From Ruminococcus sp. (GTDB taxonomy: Bacteria; Bacillota; Clostridia; Oscillospirales; Acutalibacteraceae), in assembly GCA_017380355.1 (NCBI GenBank), contig JAFOED010000086.1, positions 1 to 8,144 of the forward strand: 8,144 nt of DNA. The letters are read 5' to 3'. Below, piece by piece: positions 5,724 through 8,144 of this stretch. Made by a program: the position numbers and the translations under genes. Positions within the stretch are counted from its first letter, which is position 1. Each line of letters starts with the position of its first letter. The notes beneath the pieces are model-generated. The model searched no databases. It had not been told where the DNA came from and saw only the letters and a program-made list of their open reading frames with translations.

Positions 5724-7394
5724 ATGAAAAAACTACTTTCTCTTATCCTTGCTATGACAATAGTTATGTCAGCGTTTATGGGTCTCGGATTTTCAGTAGC
5801 AGCTGAAACAACTGATGCCCTCGCTATCACAGTAAACGGTGTTACAACATCAGTTCCTGTCGGCGAAAAATTCACATACACATACACATTGTCGGATGTT
5901 GAAATTATGAACGCGGAAGCTACTATTAACTATGATAGCTCAAAACTTCAGGTTACTACAGTAGATGAAGATGACGATGACGCTTATGAAGCGTATCTCG
6001 AACAGGTATTTCCTGTTGTTTTTGAATCAGTAATCTGCAACACTGATCCGGTTAACAGAATTTTGTACAATTTCAGTAAAGTTAAAGGCTATAAGTTCAA
6101 CGATGCAGATGTACTTGCAACTTTCGAGTTTACAGTATTAGAAGCTGGTGAAACAACTATCACTACTACTATGTATGAGATGGTTGATATTAATGAACAG
6201 TATTATGTACGTAAGGTTAACTCACAGCCAGTACATGAGAGAGATTTCACATTTGGTGAATTTATCACATACGAAGCTCCTGAGGAACCATCATCAGAAG
6301 AACCATCATCAGAAGAACCATCTTCAGAAGAGCCATCTTCAGAAGAGCCTTCAGAGGAGCCATCTTCAGAAGAGCCATCATCAGAAGAGCCATCATCAGA
6401 AGAACCATCTTCAGAAGAACCTTCAGAGGAGCCATCTTCAGAGGAGCCATCTTCAGAGGAGCCATCTTCAGAAGAACCATCTTCAGAAGAGCCATCATCA
6501 GAAGAACCTTCAGAAGAGCCATCTTCAGAAGAACCATCATCAGAAGAACCTTCAGAGGATCCTACAGAAGAACCAACAGAGGTTACTAAGGTATTAAATG
6601 TAAAAGCTGACGCTACTTCAACAACAATCAAGTTCACTTGGGATGCACTTGAAGGTGGCACAAGATACTGGGTTCACAAATATGACGAAAGTACCGGTAA
6701 ATGGATCTGTCTTGCAAGTACAGAAGGCACCTCTCTCGTTGTTAATAAATTTACTGCTGACACTGACTATAAGTTCAAGGTAAACGGTTGCATCGACAAC
6801 AAAAAGCTCTTAAGCATTGACGATGCTGACCTCATTGAAGTGCACACAAAAGCACCGATTGCTACTGGAGGTATCACAGGTGTGGCTGATAGCTTAACAG
6901 CAACAATCACATGGGAGCCTATCGAAGGTGCCCAGAGATACTGGCTGTATCGTTCTAATTACGAAAACGGTCCGTTCTATTGCTATGCATCAACAGATAC
7001 AAACAGCTACTATGTAAGAAAGCTCCGTCCTGAAACATCATACTATTTCAAGGTTGCTGCCATGACAGTTGAAAATGGTGTTGAGTGTTACAGCAACTAT
7101 CTGGATTCTCCGACATTCGGAATTACAACAGGTTCAAAAGACTCTGTTGCTACTAAGGTTGTATCAAATACATCAAAGACAGCGACTATCGCATGGCCTG
7201 AATACAAAAATGTGACTAAATACTGGGTAATGTATTCTACCACATCTAATGATATGGAAGACCTCAGTCACTGGAAGTGTTATGCGAGCACAACAGATAC
7301 TTCATATACAATCAAGAGCTTACAGCCAAACACAGTATATCACTTTAGTATCAGAGTCGGATATATTGAGGAAGCAATAGGTGCTGAGGCATGA
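5724..7394 (+). CDS. Secreted cohesin-like/fibronectin type III repeat protein with EEPSS linker, 3' end lost at the junction
   Basis: The visible protein is 556 residues and probably exported. Residues 1-27 form a Sec signal peptide (MKKLLSLILAM, then a hydrophobic stretch to SVAA, likely cut before ETTD). Residues about 31-183 look like a cohesin-type beta-sandwich: VPVGEKFTYTYTL, then INYDSSKLQV, ILYNFSKVKGYKF and VLATFEFTVLEAGETTITT, with an acidic run DEDDDD at 81-86. Residues 187-277 are an acidic Glu-Pro-Ser linker, fading into EDPTEEPTE. Three fibronectin type III-like repeats follow (about 287-376, 380-468, 473-end), each with YW on an early strand, a CxAST or CYAST motif, and L-x-P/A-x-T-x-Y-x-F near its end. 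The third stops after FSIRVGYIEEAIGAEA without its last strand, and the stop TGA at 7392-7394 lies in DNA that reads as antisense livH. The native C-terminus, perhaps with an anchor or dockerin, is therefore missing. The role is unknown; surface adhesion or complex assembly is inferred. Confidence 0.8.
   Translation: MKKLLSLILAMTIVMSAFMGLGFSVAAETTDALAITVNGVTTSVPVGEKFTYTYTLSDVEIMNAEATINYDSSKLQVTTVDEDDDDAYEAYLEQVFPVVFESVICNTDPVNRILYNFSKVKGYKFNDADVLATFEFTVLEAGETTITTTMYEMVDINEQYYVRKVNSQPVHERDFTFGEFITYEAPEEPSSEEPSSEEPSSEEPSSEEPSEEPSSEEPSSEEPSSEEPSSEEPSEEPSSEEPSSEEPSSEEPSSEEPSSEEPSEEPSSEEPSSEEPSEDPTEEPTEVTKVLNVKADATSTTIKFTWDALEGGTRYWVHKYDESTGKWICLASTEGTSLVVNKFTADTDYKFKVNGCIDNKKLLSIDDADLIEVHTKAPIATGGITGVADSLTATITWEPIEGAQRYWLYRSNYENGPFYCYASTDTNSYYVRKLRPETSYYFKVAAMTVENGVECYSNYLDSPTFGITTGSKDSVATKVVSNTSKTATIAWPEYKNVTKYWVMYSTTSNDMEDLSHWKCYASTTDTSYTIKSLQPNTVYHFSIRVGYIEEAIGAEA
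6282..6554 (+). repeat. In-frame tandem repeat encoding (EEPSS)/(EEPS) linker
   Basis: Nineteen units make up 91 codons: fifteen 15-base units coding EEPSS and four 12-base units coding EEPS, in the order 4+1, 4+1, 5+1, 2+1. All fifteen long units use CCA for Pro, followed by TCA or TCT and then TCA. All four short units read CCT TCA. A short unit can arise from a long one by loss of three bases (ATC from CCATCTTCA), so the four probably descend from one event copied within a larger repeat of about 72 bases. Confidence 0.95.
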
Positions 7395-7533
7395 AAACGT
7401 CGCCGTGGGCGAAGTTGATAAGGCGCAGAATGCCGTAAACCATGGTGTAACCGATGGCTATAAGGGCGTACTGACCGCCGGTAGATATACCGGCCAGCAG
7501 ATACGGCAGGTTGGCGCTTATGAAGTCAGACAT
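7351..7533 (-). CDS. livH: Branched-chain amino acid ABC transporter permease LivH, N-terminal fragment
   Basis: LivH is one of two membrane permeases of the branched-chain amino acid importer. Residues 1-48 (7533 down to 7390) are typical: MSDFISANLPYLLAGIS, GGQYALIAIGYTMVYGI and LRLINFAHGDVFM, the last being the family's hallmark R-x-I-N-F-A-H-G-D motif. The first hydrophobic segments are present. Family members are about 290-310 residues, so over 80 per cent is missing. The open frame continues for 12 codons to a stop at 7351, but those codons are antisense to the Fn3-like gene and are not real LivH. Start ATG 7533-7531 has AAGGAGGAG at 7552-7544, ten bases upstream. It lies downstream of the substrate-binding protein gene on the same strand, the usual operon order. 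Whether it is a true truncated gene or a casualty of misassembly is unresolved; misassembly is more likely. Confidence 0.85.
   Translation of the reverse strand: MSDFISANLPYLLAGISTGGQYALIAIGYTMVYGILRLINFAHGDVFMPQHLLLPQYIRL
7370..7393. other. Probable chimeric junction between two genomic sources
   Basis: The plus-strand Fn3-like gene and the minus-strand livH both lose family resemblance here. Left of the join the DNA has AT-leaning codon use; right of it, codons are mostly C- or G-ending. The livH side reads normally up to codon 48 (GDVFM, ending at 7390) and then turns into PQHLLLPQ, which is not family-like. The exact base cannot be fixed without relatives of both genes, but 7385-7392 is most likely. 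Confidence 0.75.
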
Positions 7534-7733
7534 AATGACAAAGCTCCTCCTTACGAAAAATTTGATGCTAAGCGAATAGATCCATTCCCCAGTTTTTGCG
7601 GGGAAGCGGGCTTGTCCCGTCCGGGGAACGCATATATCCGCTCCGCAGAGAGTGGGTACAAATAGAACTCTTGGCGGGGGCCGTGTTTCAGGCCCCCGCC
7701 ACGATTAAAAACTAAGTATTATGCGGAGAGGGA
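7534..7733 (-). other. Intercistronic region between the livK-type gene and livH
   Basis: This 200-base stretch has no convincing gene. It contains the GC-rich hairpin at 7672-7701, a smaller inverted repeat (TTCCCC 7585-7590 with GGGGAA 7600-7605), a further CGGG/CCCG pair (7607-7610 with 7616-7619), and the livH ribosome site at 7544-7552. I see no good sigma-A promoter for livH, so it probably depends on read-through from the binding-protein gene. Confidence 0.6.
7672..7701 (-). terminator. Strong GC-rich hairpin after the substrate-binding protein gene
   Basis: A perfect 11-bp inverted repeat, core GGCGGGGGCC (7673-7682) and GGCCCCCGCC (7691-7700), with an 8-base loop. It lies about 33 bases past the stop codon of the binding-protein gene. 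No T run follows on either strand, so it is not a classical intrinsic terminator. It fits better as an mRNA-stabilising or attenuating hairpin that keeps binding-protein transcript in excess over permease transcript. Confidence 0.55.
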
Positions 7734-8144
7734 TTAGTTTACGCCCTGGATAGCAACGAAGTCCCAAGCACCGGTCTCGGTGTTAGCGTGCTTGATGTAA
7801 GCTGCGTCGCGGTTAGCGTCGCCGATGGCGTTGAAGGAGATGGAGCCGGTGATACCGGAGGTGCTGAGACCTGCGATAGCGTCGCGGATCTTGGCGGTGT
7901 CGGTGGTGCCGGCAGCCTTGATAGCCTCGAGAGCTACGTTGTAAGCGTCATAACCCATAACGGTAACAGCAGAGATGGTGTCGTCGCCGCCGTTGTTGGT
8001 CAGGTTGGTGGAGTCGCCGTTGATCCATGCCTTCAGGCCTTCCTCGAACTCGGGAGCGCCGCCTTCTGCGAAGAAGGTGGTAACGTTGATGTCGAGGTCG
8101 GTGCCCTTAGCAGCGTTGAGGATAACGTTGGAGTCCCAAGTATC
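7734..8144 (-). CDS. livK: Branched-chain amino acid ABC transporter substrate-binding protein (LivJ/LivK type), C-terminal part
   Basis: This is the extracellular ligand-binding lipoprotein of a branched-chain amino acid importer. The 136 residues in the window are the C-terminal lobe of a type I periplasmic-binding fold. The frame is open to the right edge, starting DTWDSNVILNAAKG, then TFFAEGG, and ending MGYDAYNVALEAIKAAG, IRDAIAGLSTSGITGSISF and a final strand WDFVAIQGVN. The Y-D-A-x-x-x-A-x-E-A-I-K-x-A-G helix followed by the I-R-D-A-I-A segment and G-x-x-G-x-I-x-F-x-x-x-G-D is the standard end of Peripla_BP_6 proteins. The N-terminal lobe and lipoprotein signal are beyond the window. 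Codon use is strongly C-ending (GGC, AAC, ACC, GAC), unlike every gene left of 7390. The downstream hairpin and livH fragment agree with a liv operon. The preferred amino acid cannot be told from this part. Confidence 0.88.
   Translation of the reverse strand, partial: DTWDSNVILNAAKGTDLDINVTTFFAEGGAPEFEEGLKAWINGDSTNLTNNGGDDTISAVTVMGYDAYNVALEAIKAAGTTDTAKIRDAIAGLSTSGITGSISFNAIGDANRDAAYIKHANTETGAWDFVAIQGVN

Noticed and set aside
6282..6554. CRISPR array or non-coding tandem repeat
   Set aside because: Units are 12 or 15 bases with no spacers, all in frame inside a secreted protein gene.
6203..6661. Minus-strand open frame rich in Ser, Asp and Glu, and other long frames across the repeat
   Set aside because: They exist only because the 15-base repeat lacks stop codons in several frames. 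The plus-strand frame has a signal peptide, ribosome site and flanking domains.
7351..7389. Last 12 codons of the livH frame as a real LivH tail
   Set aside because: After GDVFM the sequence is antisense to the Fn3-like gene and does not resemble LivH. It is a by-product of the junction.
7381..7665. Plus-strand open frame of 94 codons right of the junction
   Set aside because: It is antisense to the livH fragment and the intercistronic hairpins, starts at the junction itself, and has no family resemblance.
7390..8144. GC-rich right block as a genomic island or mobile element inserted in the left genome
   Set aside because: No integrase, transposase, terminal repeats or tRNA site are visible. 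The liv genes are ordinary core transporter genes, so a chimeric join is the simpler reading.

Overview
The window carries two blocks that do not look as if they come from the same genome. Positions 1 to about 7390 look like a moderately low-GC Gram-positive Clostridia, probably Oscillospirales/Ruminococcus-like. The basis is strong GGAGG ribosome binding sites, TGn extended -10 promoters, a glycogen/maltodextrin gene pair, and a secreted protein with a Glu-Pro-Ser linker and a cohesin-like domain. Hand counts give 24/60 G+C at 4201-4260 and 24/60 at 6661-6720. Positions about 7390 to 8144 are clearly more GC-rich (36/60 at 8041-8100), use C-ending codons, and hold pieces of a branched-chain amino acid ABC transporter operon on the other strand. 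This block could also be an Oscillospirales bacterium, but a different one. The placement of both blocks is inference.

Layout of the left block. On the minus strand, rsmE (16S rRNA m3U1498 methyltransferase) is followed after 12 bases by the start of an MTA/SAH nucleosidase gene (mtnN/pfs) that runs off the left edge. Divergent from these, on the plus strand, is a stand-alone CinA C-terminal domain protein (PncC-type NMN deamidase). The spacer between rsmE and the cinA-like gene holds back-to-back promoters that appear to share one self-complementary -35 hexamer, TTGCAA. Next comes a two-gene operon, malQ (4-alpha-glucanotransferase) and glgP (glycogen/maltodextrin phosphorylase), separated by a single base and closed by a clear intrinsic terminator. 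A separate promoter then drives a gene for a secreted protein made of a signal peptide, a cohesin-like beta domain, a 91-residue EEPSS/EEPS linker and three fibronectin type III-like repeats.

Around position 7390 the third fibronectin-like repeat stops abruptly. On the opposite strand a livH-type permease gene, intact for its first 48 codons, loses all resemblance to its family at the same place. Two unrelated genes, both missing their 3' ends and meeting head to head where composition changes, point first to a chimeric assembly join and second to a real rearrangement. Right of the join lie a 200-base intercistronic region with a perfect GC-rich hairpin and the C-terminal part of a LivJ/LivK-type substrate-binding protein.

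How the genes work together: MalQ and GlgP would convert alpha-1,4-glucans to glucose-1-phosphate, with MalQ rebuilding short dextrins into chains long enough for the phosphorylase. RsmE consumes S-adenosylmethionine and releases S-adenosylhomocysteine, which the mtnN product removes. The secreted protein may act in cell-surface attachment or complex assembly, but its partner and ligand cannot be read from this sequence. I saw no tRNA, rRNA, CRISPR array or insertion sequence.
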